From assembly GCA_036557785.1 (NCBI GenBank), contig DATBGZ010000081.1, positions 59,014 to 123,013 of the forward strand: DNA of 64,000 bases. The letters run 5' to 3'. This stretch comes from DATBGZ01 sp036557785 (GTDB taxonomy: Bacteria; Actinomycetota; Actinomycetes; Mycobacteriales; Micromonosporaceae). The first letter of the stretch is position 1. The number at the start of each line of letters is the position of its first letter. Below the pieces are notes generated by a model that did no database searches, had not been told where the DNA came from, and saw nothing but the letters and a program-made list of their open reading frames with translations. Position numbers and translations under genes: made by a program. This document shows positions 15,684-22,482 of the stretch, piece after piece.

Positions 15684-15917
15684 GTGCAGTTGAGCGGATC
15701 AACTCGACGCGGCTTGCTCGTGGTCGGCAACAGGCTTAGCGTCCCGGTGGCTTATGCCGACGACGCCGAGATTGTGGAAATCGAAGCGATGGACGGGGGC
15801 GTACTCACGACCAATTCCCCGTACACGGTTATCTGCCTGGTCGCGGGAAAGTATGTGCGGTACGTCGTCAGCGGCGGCGTGGTCACCATCCCGCCAGCGC
15901 CCAAGGGCGAGAAGTGA
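15684..15917 (+). CDS. Small beta-rich hypothetical protein
   Basis: About 77 aa if the GTG at 15684 is used (GGAGTGGTGA upstream); in-frame starts at 15648 and 15672 are possible. Short beta strands dominate (RGLLVVGNRLSVPVAY, EIVEIEAM, YTVICLVAGKYVRYVV). No motif recognised. Stop overlaps the next GTG. Confidence 0.5.
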   Translation: MQLSGSTRRGLLVVGNRLSVPVAYADDAEIVEIEAMDGGVLTTNSPYTVICLVAGKYVRYVVSGGVVTIPPAPKGEK

Positions 15918-16096
15918 GCATGCCCAGCGTCGGGGACCGCGTGCGTGTCCCCGGGCAGGGTGTCGGAACCGTGGTCGATACCAACGTTGACCATCTGGGC
16001 CACGGGCGCGTGCTAGTCGCGTATGACCGTTGGCGATCTAACGACGCCCGTTCCCCCAAGTGGGTCATGTTGGCGCACTGCGAGCCAGAGCGATGA
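15914..16096 (+). CDS. Small KOW/SH3-like protein
   Basis: 60 aa from the GTG at 15914 (or 58 aa from the ATG at 15920), overlapping the previous stop. The pattern VGDRVRVPGQGVGTVVDTN followed by GRVLVAYDRWR is like small KOW/SH3 beta-barrels that bind nucleic acid or protein. Stop overlaps the next ATG (ATGA). Confidence 0.5.
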   Translation: MSMPSVGDRVRVPGQGVGTVVDTNVDHLGHGRVLVAYDRWRSNDARSPKWVMLAHCEPER

Positions 16097-16695
16097 CCAG
16101 CGCAGCGACGATGGCGGCCCCGGGCGATGATGCCCGGGGCCGCATCGTCAGTGGCTCCGATTACGACTGGTCGGCATGGTGGTCGCGTCACCCCGAGGCC
16201 GCCGCGAGGCGCCCCGTTCAGCGCGACAACATCGGCTTGCGTTCCGAGCTTGCCGAGTGTCGCCGCGTGGCGGAAAAGGCCCGAGCCAACGACGCGGGAC
16301 GCGCACGCAAGCAACGCGCCGAGACGCTCGAATGGGTCGGGCCTGCGGTGGAAGACCCCCGCGACCCGAGGGGCCTGCCGGCAGAGGGAGCGCCTGGCGA
16401 CGCATGGCTAGATGCCGTACTCGATAAGCGGCTCTGTAGTGCCGCTGGGGGCTTTCCGTGGCAACGGGGTACCCCCGGGCGGGGGTACGCGGATGGGGCC
16501 GATTCAGTGGCGCTACGGCCATCTGAGCGGACCGAAGGGTCGATTTGGGCCGACATCGCGCGCGGCTTGGATCGCTCCGGGGAGCGCTACCGCACGTGCC
16601 GCGAGTGTGGCGAGGAACGGCACGCCTACCTGTTTGTCGGGCGTACCTGCCTGCCGTGCCAGGGGTACCCAGCAACACGGGAGCGTGCCGCATGA
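16093..16695 (+). CDS. Hypothetical protein with C-terminal zinc ribbon
   Basis: 200 aa from the ATG at 16093 (ATGA overlap). A central charged helix is followed by a linker rich in Pro/Gly and a C-terminal four-cysteine knuckle C169-x2-C172 and C186-x2-C189 (CRECGEERHAYLFVGRTC), typical of a zinc ribbon. Probably binds DNA or protein; in phage genomes similar short ribbons occur in packaging and transcription factors. Not otherwise recognised. Confidence 0.6.
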   Translation: MTSAATMAAPGDDARGRIVSGSDYDWSAWWSRHPEAAARRPVQRDNIGLRSELAECRRVAEKARANDAGRARKQRAETLEWVGPAVEDPRDPRGLPAEGAPGDAWLDAVLDKRLCSAAGGFPWQRGTPGRGYADGADSVALRPSERTEGSIWADIARGLDRSGERYRTCRECGEERHAYLFVGRTCLPCQGYPATRERAA

Positions 16696-16889
16696 CCGCG
16701 CCACCAAAGGCCGTACCCATCGTCCCGGGTGACCTGCTCTATTGCCCGAATGCTGGCGCTGTCGGGCGGGTGGTCTGGGTGGGGCGTTGGCTCGGTCACC
16801 CCTACGGCAGGCCCGTGGCCCGTGTGCGGATCGATGACGAAACCGTCGAAGTCGTTCAGCTAACGAAACGCTGGGGAGCGCAGTTATGA
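16692..16889 (+). CDS. Small beta-barrel-like protein
   Basis: 65 aa from the ATG at 16692 (ATGA overlap). IVPGDLLYCPNAGAVGRVVWVGRW then ARVRIDDETVEVVQL suggests a small SH3-like barrel, similar in style to the 60 aa product encoded about 700 bp upstream. Function unknown. Confidence 0.5.
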   Translation: MTAPPKAVPIVPGDLLYCPNAGAVGRVVWVGRWLGHPYGRPVARVRIDDETVEVVQLTKRWGAQL

Positions 16890-17158
16890 CACCACCGGAT
16901 TGGATGACGCCCGCCACGATCGCGGCCATCGGACGGCGCATTGCACCGACAGACAGGCGCCGCGCCCATGCCGCACGGGCAGGCTGTACGACGTTCTGGC
17001 ACGGCCGGGTGGACGCCGAGGGCCAGCCGCGTTGGACGGACCTAGGCCGTGACGTAAACGTTCGTGCCCTACTCGGCATGACCGAGTGTGAGCGGGGCGA
17101 GCGGCGTTGCATGACGGTGGCCCCGGGGCATTGCCGGTTGGACACCGCCCGTGACTAG
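16886..17158 (+). CDS. Small Cys-containing hypothetical protein
   Basis: 90 aa from the ATG at 16886 (ATGA overlap). Basic N-terminal half, then GCTTFWHGRVDAEG and CERGERRCMTVAPGHC, giving C34, C69, C75 and C83 that could bind zinc. Not recognised. Confidence 0.5.
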   Translation: MTPPDWMTPATIAAIGRRIAPTDRRRAHAARAGCTTFWHGRVDAEGQPRWTDLGRDVNVRALLGMTECERGERRCMTVAPGHCRLDTARD

Positions 17159-17369
17159 CGAACGCCCCGCCGGATATCGCGACAGCTACCACGAGCGACG
17201 CATGGCGAGCGCGTCGAAGGGCGGATACTTCACCCGGCCGGGGCAGCGGCTCAACGGCGAGCCGTGGTCGGAGTGGACCCATGACGTAGTCGAAGGGGCG
17301 CCGAGGACCGACAGATCCTACGGGCCAGACTTCAAGGCCGACCCGGGCAGGGGTTCGGGCCGGGCGTGA
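17151..17369 (+). CDS. Small hypothetical protein, last gene of the element
   Basis: 72 aa from a GTG at 17151, overlapping the previous stop by 8 nt. Hydrophilic, aromatic-rich (SYHERRM, GGYFTRPG, WSEWTHDVV) with a Gly/Arg tail; no motif seen. A U-tailed terminator follows directly. Confidence 0.5.
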   Translation: MTSERPAGYRDSYHERRMASASKGGYFTRPGQRLNGEPWSEWTHDVVEGAPRTDRSYGPDFKADPGRGSGRA

Positions 17370-17376
17370 GCAGCAC

Positions 17377-17418
17377 GGGGCCGGTTGGGCATGACGCCTG
17401 CCGGCCCCTTTCTTTTGT
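17377..17418 (+). terminator. Rho-independent terminator at the right end of the element
   Basis: GGGGCCGG (17377-17384) pairs with CCGGCCCC (17401-17408), with a further GGC/GCC pairing in the loop, then TTTCTTTTGT. The clearest intrinsic terminator in the window. It isolates the element from ribH. Confidence 0.85.
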
Positions 17419-17460
17419 CTCGGTAGGGTGTGGCCTAGGGCACAGTCCGGGCCGTGCCCA

Positions 17461-17511
17461 ATCTAGGGACTTGACGTTCATCGATCACGGTCCTATGCCC
17501 TAGATCAACGC
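17461..17511. other. Predicted attR of the element
   Basis: Element side: ATCTAGGGA (17461-17469). After GATC at 17483-17486 the host half resumes with CACGGTCC and GCCCTAGATCAACGC (17497-17511), exactly complementary to the arm at 6678-6692 near ribBA. ribH starts 22 nt further on. Confidence 0.6.
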
Positions 17512-17532
17512 GAGGGAAGAGGGGGTAAGGGG

Positions 17533-18006
17533 ATGGCCGGATACGGGGAGCCGGGTGTGTCCACTGTGGAGGCCCACGGGCTGAGGGTGGGGATCGTCGC
17601 CGCGCGCTGGCACGGCGACCTCGTCGACCACATGGTGGAGCGGGCGGAGGCGGCGGCTAAGGCCTGCGGCGTCGACGAGGTGGTCACGGTACGGGTCGCC
17701 GGTTGCGTGGAGCTGCCGGTCCTCGCCCACACACTGGCGCAGCGCTTCGACGCGGTGGTCGCGCTCGGCGTCGTGGTGAAGGGGGAGACCGCCCACTTCG
17801 ACTACGTGTGCCGCTCGGTCACCGACGGGTTGACCCGGGTGGCGGTGGACTCCGGCACGCCCGTGGGCCAGGGCGTGCTCACGGTCTACACCCGGGAGCA
17901 GGCGGTAGCGCGTGCCGGGCTGCCCGCCTCCGCCGAGGACAAGGGCTGGTCGGCGACCGTCGCCGCGCTCGACGCCGCGCTGGCCATCCGGTCAGTGGTG
18001 CGCTGA
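17533..18006 (+). CDS. ribH: 6,7-dimethyl-8-ribityllumazine synthase
   Basis: 157 aa, normal length. Condenses the RibBA-derived butanone phosphate with the ribitylaminopyrimidine. Hallmarks: VGIVAARWHGDL with the ring-stacking aromatic near residue 26, VAGCVELP, and VALGVVVKGETAHFDYVC with the catalytic His of the HFDYV motif; then GTPVGQGVLTVYT. GGGGGTAAGGGG precedes the ATG. In related genomes it is the last gene of the rib operon; here it is cut off from ribBA by the element and its terminator, so it must depend on a promoter near attR or within the element's end. Confidence 0.94.
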   Translation: MAGYGEPGVSTVEAHGLRVGIVAARWHGDLVDHMVERAEAAAKACGVDEVVTVRVAGCVELPVLAHTLAQRFDAVVALGVVVKGETAHFDYVCRSVTDGLTRVAVDSGTPVGQGVLTVYTREQAVARAGLPASAEDKGWSATVAALDAALAIRSVVR

Positions 18007-18013
18007 GCGTCTC

Positions 18014-18298
18014 TCAGCGCTCCTCTTCGTGCACCAGGCGACCGTCGACGAACACGCGGTACACCCGCGACCGGAAGCCCGCGAAGAACAGCTTGCGATG
18101 CACCTCGATGCGCACCGCGTGCTGCTCGTGGGAGCCCACCGTGAACTCATAGGGCCGGACCAGGCCGAAGCTGATGAACTGAAAGCCCCGCACCACGGTC
18201 ACCCCGTCGACCATGATGCGCACCGGTCCCCAGAACGGGTCGAACGAGAAGTCGATTCGGTGGCGTTCCTGCTCGCCGACGTCGAAGCTGAGTTTCAT
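18014..18298 (-). CDS. Conserved hypothetical beta-rich protein
   Basis: 94 aa, convergent to ribH with only 7 nt between stops. Alternating hydrophobic pattern (HRIDFSFDPFWGPVRIMVDG, YEFTVGSHEQHAVRIEV, RSRVYRVFVDGRLV) indicates a small beta-sandwich. Similar small proteins occur near rib genes in actinobacteria. No signal peptide. Function unknown. Confidence 0.65.
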   Translation of the reverse strand: MKLSFDVGEQERHRIDFSFDPFWGPVRIMVDGVTVVRGFQFISFGLVRPYEFTVGSHEQHAVRIEVHRKLFFAGFRSRVYRVFVDGRLVHEEER

Positions 18299-18345
18299 CG
18301 GCCATCACCCACGCCCGGCACGGTACCCGTCGCCGAGCCCGGCGG

Positions 18346-18792
18346 CTACCCGACGGTAGCGCCCCCACCGCTGTCCGTGGGCGTGCGCGCCCCCGGGACG
18401 GCGGCGCCGCCGCGCAGCGCGTCGCGGATCTCGCGCAGCAGGATGACCTCCTCGCTCGGCACGGCCGGCGCGGGCTCGATGCCCTTCATCCGGCGCTCGG
18501 CGAGCTTGTTCATCGGCATCACCACGAGGAAGTAGAGCACCGCGGCCGTGATCGCGAAGGTGATCAGGCCATTGGCGAACAGCGACCAGTCGAACGTCGA
18601 GCCGTTGATCGTGAACGCGCCGCCCGGGAGCTTGCCGTTGGCGCCGAAGAGCTGCAGAAGTGGCTTGATGAAGGCCTCGGTGAAGCTGCCGACCAGGGCG
18701 GTGAAGGCGGCACCGACCACGATACCGACCGATAGGTCGATGACGTTGCCGCGCAGGATGAAGTCCTTGAATCCACGTAGCGTGTTGAGCAT
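18346..18792 (-). CDS. mscL: Large-conductance mechanosensitive channel
   Basis: 148 aa. Homopentameric inner-membrane valve that opens on membrane tension after osmotic downshock. N-terminal GFKDFILRGNVIDLSVGIVVGAAFTALV covers the amphipathic N-helix and pore helix TM1; TM2 is FANGLITFAITAAVLYFLVVMPMNKL, followed by the RR-containing loop and the C-terminal helix bundle (EEVILLREIRDALRG). The tail after it is Gly/Thr-rich. GGAGA precedes the ATG. Stands alone between the small hypothetical gene and divergent hisE. Confidence 0.95.
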   Translation of the reverse strand: MLNTLRGFKDFILRGNVIDLSVGIVVGAAFTALVGSFTEAFIKPLLQLFGANGKLPGGAFTINGSTFDWSLFANGLITFAITAAVLYFLVVMPMNKLAERRMKGIEPAPAVPSEEVILLREIRDALRGGAAVPGARTPTDSGGGATVG

Positions 18793-18938
18793 CGGTGTCT
18801 CCGTAGCGGTTGCTGGCCTCGCCCGGGCCGGACAGCGGTGGCACGTGCGCCAACGATAGATGAATGCGGTGACTTCCCGGACGTGACCGGACCCACTGCG
18901 CGATCGGGTCGCGGGCCGGCCTGACAGAATGCTTATTT

Positions 18939-19202
18939 GTGAAGACCTTCGACCAGCTCTGGGAGGAGCTGGCCGCCAAGGCCGCGGCGGGCACCCCCGG
19001 CTCCCGCACCGTGGCGCTGCTGCAGGGCGGCGTGCATGCGGCGGGGAAGAAGGTCGTCGAGGAGGCCGCCGAGGCGTGGATGGCGGCCGAGCACGAGGGC
19101 GCGGAACGTACGGCCGAGGAGATCTCCCAGCTGCTGTACCACGCCCAGGTGCTCATGCTCGCGCGGGGCCTGACGCTCGCCGACGTCTACCGACATCTGT
19201 AG
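18939..19202 (+). CDS. hisE: Phosphoribosyl-ATP pyrophosphohydrolase
   Basis: 87 aa. Second step of histidine biosynthesis, hydrolysing PR-ATP to PR-AMP. Compact MazG-like helical enzyme: TFDQLWEELAAKAA, KVVEEAAEAWMAA and EEISQLLYHAQVLMLARG carry the metal-binding Glu/Asp ladder. GTG at 18939 follows CAGAAT by 8 nt with no SD, suggesting a leaderless message. Pairs with hisG 51 nt downstream, the common actinobacterial arrangement. Confidence 0.92.
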   Translation: MKTFDQLWEELAAKAAAGTPGSRTVALLQGGVHAAGKKVVEEAAEAWMAAEHEGAERTAEEISQLLYHAQVLMLARGLTLADVYRHL

Positions 19203-19253
19203 CCCGTCGCGCCCGTCCCCGACCCGTGTTCGCCATCCAGCAAGGAGTCCCTC

Positions 19254-20099
19254 ATGCTTCGCGTCGCCCTGCCGAACAAGGGTGGTCTGGCACCCGCTGC
19301 CGTCGCGATGCTCAGCGAGGCGGGGTATCGCCAGCGGCCCGATGACGCCGACCTGACCTGCCTCGACGCCGCCAACGACGTCGAGTTCTTCTACCTGCGC
19401 CCACGCGACATCGCCGTCTATGTCGCCTCGGGGGACCTCGACCTCGGCGTCACCGGCCGGGACCTGCGCATCGACGCCGGAGCGGACGTGGAGGAGCTGC
19501 TCGAGCTGGGCTTCGGCGCCTCCACGTTCCGGTTCGCCGCCCGCCCCGGTCGCTTCGCCACGATCGCGGACCTGGCCGATGCCCGGATCGCCACGGCGTA
19601 CCCGGGCGTGGTCTGGCGCTTCCTCGACGAACACGGCATCAAGGCCAGGGTGATCCGGCTCGACGGTGCCGTCGAGAACGCCGTGGGGCTCGGGCTCGCC
19701 GACGCGATCGGGGACGTCGTGGACACCGGCGCCACGCTGCGCCAGGCCGGGCTGGAGCCGATCGGTGAGCCGGTACTGCGCTCGATGGCCGTGCTCATCC
19801 GGCGCTCGGGGGCACAGCAGAACGGCCCGGTCACCCAGCTCGTCCGGCGCCTCTCGGGGGTCCTCGTGGCCCGGCAGTACGTGATGCTCGCCTACGACGT
19901 GCCCACCGACTCCCTCGACGCCGCCGTGCGGCTGACCCCGGGCATCGAGTCGCCGACGATCTCGCCACTGCGCCGCGAAGGCTGGGTCGCCGTGCAGGCC
20001 ATGGTCCTGCGTACCGAGGTCCACAAGATCATGGATGCGCTGTACGAGAGCGGGGCCCGGGCGATTCTCGTCACCGACATCCACGCCTGCCGCCTCTAG
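19254..20099 (+). CDS. hisG: ATP phosphoribosyltransferase (long form)
   Basis: 281 aa, long-form HisG that carries its own regulatory domain. First and feedback-controlled step of histidine synthesis. Visible: LRVALPNKG at the start, DLGVTGRDL, the PRPP-binding DAIGDVVDTGATLRQAGL, and the C-terminal ACT-like allosteric domain (from about 205, TPGIESPTISPL, WVAVQAMV, ILVTDIHACRL) that binds histidine. AAGGAG 6 nt before ATG. Cotranscribed with hisE. Confidence 0.95.
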   Translation: MLRVALPNKGGLAPAAVAMLSEAGYRQRPDDADLTCLDAANDVEFFYLRPRDIAVYVASGDLDLGVTGRDLRIDAGADVEELLELGFGASTFRFAARPGRFATIADLADARIATAYPGVVWRFLDEHGIKARVIRLDGAVENAVGLGLADAIGDVVDTGATLRQAGLEPIGEPVLRSMAVLIRRSGAQQNGPVTQLVRRLSGVLVARQYVMLAYDVPTDSLDAAVRLTPGIESPTISPLRREGWVAVQAMVLRTEVHKIMDALYESGARAILVTDIHACRL

Positions 20100-20142
20100 C
20101 CCGTACCGTCGCACGCCGAGGGGTCCGTGGCAGACTCGTGCC

Positions 20143-20607
20143 GTGGCCGACGGCACGGTCGTCATCCGACCGCGGAAGATCCGCCGCGTCTGCTGGGTGG
20201 CGGCGCCGACGTTCGCCGTCTTCTTCGCCGTGCTCGCGGTGATCCTGCGTGGCCCGGTCGGCGGTGACCCCACCTCGGGTGTGTTCCAGGGCGGCGACCA
20301 GGCGGCGATGGTGATCCTCGGTCTGCTGGGCGCCGCGGCCATCCTGCTCTTCACCCGCCCCCGGGTCGTCGCCGACGCCCGACACCTCGAGGTCCGCAAC
20401 GTCATCGGATCGCACGACGTGCCCTGGGGTGTGGTGCGCCGCATCGTGTTCGAGAAGGGCAGCCCGTGGGTGAGCCTCGAGCTCGAAGACGACGACACGC
20501 TGGCGGTGATGGCGGTCCAGGCGGCCGACAAGGAGCACGCCGTGGCCGCCGTACGGGCCCTGCGTACCCTGCTCGCCGCCTCCCGCGACGCCGCACCCGA
20601 TCGCTGA
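20143..20607 (+). CDS. PH-domain membrane protein
   Basis: 154 aa from the GTG at 20143, 6 nt after CAGACT and without an SD, so probably leaderless. Two membrane helices (about 15-36 and 52-72) are followed by a bacterial PH-like domain (about 75-145): VVADARHLEVRNVIGSHDVPWGVVRRIVFEKG and WVSLELEDDDTLAVMAVQAAD. Such proteins commonly follow hisG in actinobacteria. Function not established. Confidence 0.75.
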   Translation: MADGTVVIRPRKIRRVCWVAAPTFAVFFAVLAVILRGPVGGDPTSGVFQGGDQAAMVILGLLGAAAILLFTRPRVVADARHLEVRNVIGSHDVPWGVVRRIVFEKGSPWVSLELEDDDTLAVMAVQAADKEHAVAAVRALRTLLAASRDAAPDR

Positions 20608-20995
20608 GCCGGATCGCCGACCCCCGGGCTCGCTGACCGCTCCGACGGCGCGATGACCGGTTCCGGCGTGGTGTCTGGTAGTCTGTCCGGGTCGACCGCA
20701 TCACGCTGCGTGCGTGGTGTCCCAACGACGGCATCGGCTCCGGCTGATCCGTCGTGACAAGTGGAGCCCCGCTCCCACCCGTCGCCGCGAGGCCGCCGGG
20801 TCCGGTCGCAGGCATCTCGGTGCCTGCTTCGCCGGTCGAGCGGGCCCTGGCATGCGCCAGGGCCTTCTTCGTGGGGCTTGCCGGGTCACCCGTGCGCTTC
20901 GGGGGCGGCGACACCGACCGGCTCGCACCGCGGGACCGGTGAGATCGTCGCTCGCGTGTTGGCCGCGTGGGCGGCGCGAAGCAGAGGGAGGCCCC
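20608..20995 (+). promoter_or_regulatory. infC leader with promoter and attenuator hairpin
   Basis: A promoter-like pair TGACCG (20654-20659) and TAGTCT (20679-20684) opens a leader of about 300 nt without a credible gene. It contains GGCCCTGGC (20843-20851) pairing with GCCAGGGCC (20856-20864), a 9-bp stem with a 4-nt loop, followed by TTCTTC: an intrinsic terminator inside the leader. This fits feedback control of the infC-rpmI-rplT operon, which in other bacteria works through L20 or through IF3; which applies here cannot be seen. Confidence 0.55.
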
Positions 20996-21607
20996 ATCAG
21001 CGTCGAGCATCGCGTCAACGAACAGATCCGCGCACGAGAGGTACGACTGGTCGGTCCCGAGGGTGAACAGGTGGGCGTGGTCCCCCTGGAGCGGGCTCTG
21101 CAGTTGGCGGCCGAGGTGGACCTGGATCTGGTCGAGGTGGCACCGATGGCACGCCCGCCCGTGTGCAAGCTCATGGACTTCGGGAAGTTCAAGTACGAGA
21201 GCGCGCTCAAGGCCCGGGAGGCGCGGCGCAACCAGCAGCAGACCGTCATCAAGGAGATGAAGCTGCGCCCAAAGATCGACCCGCACGACTACGAGACCAA
21301 GAAGGGTCACGTCATGCGGTTCCTCAAGGCGGGCGACAAGGTCAAGGTCACGATCATGTTCCGTGGTCGCGAGCAGAGTCGGCCGGAGCTCGGCTTCCGG
21401 CTCCTGCGGCGGCTGGAGGACGAGATCGCCGACCTGGGGTACGTGGAGGCCTCCGCGAAGCAGGACGGCCGAAACATGATCATGGTGATCGCCCCTCATA
21501 AGACGATCAAGGGCCGGGCCACCGCTCGGCCACGGGAGGACGGCTCGACCGACCCCGAGTTGGAGCCGGCCGAGGACGAGAGTGAGGACCTCACCGCGGA
21601 CGAGTAG
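20996..21607 (+). CDS. infC: Translation initiation factor IF-3
   Basis: 203 aa if started at the ATC codon at 20996, 4 nt after AGGGAGG; no ATG or GTG start fits a normal N-terminus. The protein then begins ISVEHRVNEQIRAREVRLVGPEGEQVG, as in actinobacterial IF3. N-domain to about 75, lysine-rich linker, C-domain (KEMKLRPKIDPHDYETK, KVKVTIMFRGREQ) binding 30S. A short acidic tail follows. Rare AUU/AUC starts allow IF3 to limit its own synthesis. rpmI begins 222 nt on. Confidence 0.92.
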   Translation: MSVEHRVNEQIRAREVRLVGPEGEQVGVVPLERALQLAAEVDLDLVEVAPMARPPVCKLMDFGKFKYESALKAREARRNQQQTVIKEMKLRPKIDPHDYETKKGHVMRFLKAGDKVKVTIMFRGREQSRPELGFRLLRRLEDEIADLGYVEASAKQDGRNMIMVIAPHKTIKGRATARPREDGSTDPELEPAEDESEDLTADE

Positions 21608-21829
21608 CGGTGAACCTCTCAATCACGGACCGACCGCGCTGGCGCACCCGGGCTTGCTGTTAGGCTCGCAAGCCCGCGAGGCTGCCGGCGCGCGGCTCGC
21701 GCATGCGGGCGCCCGGAGCATCGCGCGAGCACCGGCGATCCGGACGACGGGCCGAGCCGGCCCGGGTGTGATCCACGGCGACGAGCACGGGCGGGTCGTG
21801 CCAGAGCGGAACTGAAGGGTTGACCAGAG

Positions 21830-22024
21830 ATGCCGAAGTTCAAGCCCCATACCGGCACCGGTAAGCGGGTCAAGGTGACCGGGAAGGGCCGGATCCTCGT
21901 GGAGCAGGCCGGCAAGCGGCACCTGCTGGAGGTCAAGAGCTCCCGCAGGACCCGGCGGCTGACCGGGACGGTCGAGCTGGCCCGCGTGGACGTCAAGCGA
22001 GTGAAGAGGCTGCTGGGCCGCTGA
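21830..22024 (+). CDS. rpmI: 50S ribosomal protein L35
   Basis: 64 aa, standard size. MPKFKPHTGTGKRVKVTGKGRI is the family signature; the rest is basic (HLLEVKSSRRTRRLTG) and binds 23S rRNA. Weak SD (CCAGAG). Preceded by about 220 nt of non-coding DNA with GC-rich inverted segments, and followed 63 nt later by rplT. Confidence 0.95.
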   Translation: MPKFKPHTGTGKRVKVTGKGRILVEQAGKRHLLEVKSSRRTRRLTGTVELARVDVKRVKRLLGR

Positions 22025-22087
22025 CGCGCCCATTCCCCCCGCGGCGCATCGTCGGTTGGCGCCGGGGCCGAGTGAAGGAGACATGAC

Positions 22088-22459
22088 GTGGCACGCGTCA
22101 AGCGGGCGGTCAACGCCCAGAAGAAGCGCCGGACCGTCCTCGAGGGCGCGAGCGGCTACCGGGGCCAGCGCTCCCGGCTGTACCGCAAGGCCAAGGAGCA
22201 GATGCTCCACTCGCTGCAGTACGCCTACCGCGACCGGCGGGACCGCAAGGGCGACTTCCGGCAGCTCTGGATCACCCGGATCAACGCGGCGGCACGGTTG
22301 AACGGCATTACCTACAACCGCCTCATCCAGGGCTTGCGGCTGGCCGGCATCGAGGTGGACCGCAAGATCCTCGCCGAACTCGCCGTCAACGACGCCACGG
22401 CCTTCGCCGGCCTCGTCGCGGCGGCGCGCGCGGCGCTGCCCACGCAGGCCGCGGCCTGA
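22088..22459 (+). CDS. rplT: 50S ribosomal protein L20
   Basis: 123 aa. Early assembly protein binding 23S rRNA. ARVKRAVNAQKKRRTVLEGASGYRGQRSRLYR and the later DFRQLWITRINAAAR and YNRLIQGLRLAGIEVDRK are conserved. GTG at 22088 with AAGGAGA upstream. The Ala-rich C-terminus is typical of high-GC genomes. Confidence 0.96.
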   Translation: MARVKRAVNAQKKRRTVLEGASGYRGQRSRLYRKAKEQMLHSLQYAYRDRRDRKGDFRQLWITRINAAARLNGITYNRLIQGLRLAGIEVDRKILAELAVNDATAFAGLVAAARAALPTQAAA

Positions 22460-22482
22460 TCGGCGGCCCGTCGCTTGAGCCG

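Larger units (their letters stand above)
6708..17486. mobile_element. Integrated element (serine-integrase type) interrupting the rib operon
   Basis: About 10.8 kb between ribBA and ribH, which are adjacent in related operons. The limits are set where each flank of a host palindrome ends, at a shared GATC (6708-6711 and 17483-17486). Contents: large serine integrase at the left end, a DUF2637-like membrane protein, several leftward tiny genes, and a rightward block of small, tightly overlapping genes including HNH and wHTH proteins, closed by a U-tailed terminator. Base composition is visibly less GC-rich than the flanks. No terminase, portal, capsid, tail, FtsK/TraB or replication relaxase was recognised, so it may be a phage satellite, a reduced prophage or a cryptic integrative element. 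At least two genes are frameshifted. Confidence 0.85.

Noticed and set aside
6708..17486. Complete prophage or AICE-type conjugative element
   Set aside because: No structural, packaging, TraB or replication-relaxase gene seen and the length is too short.
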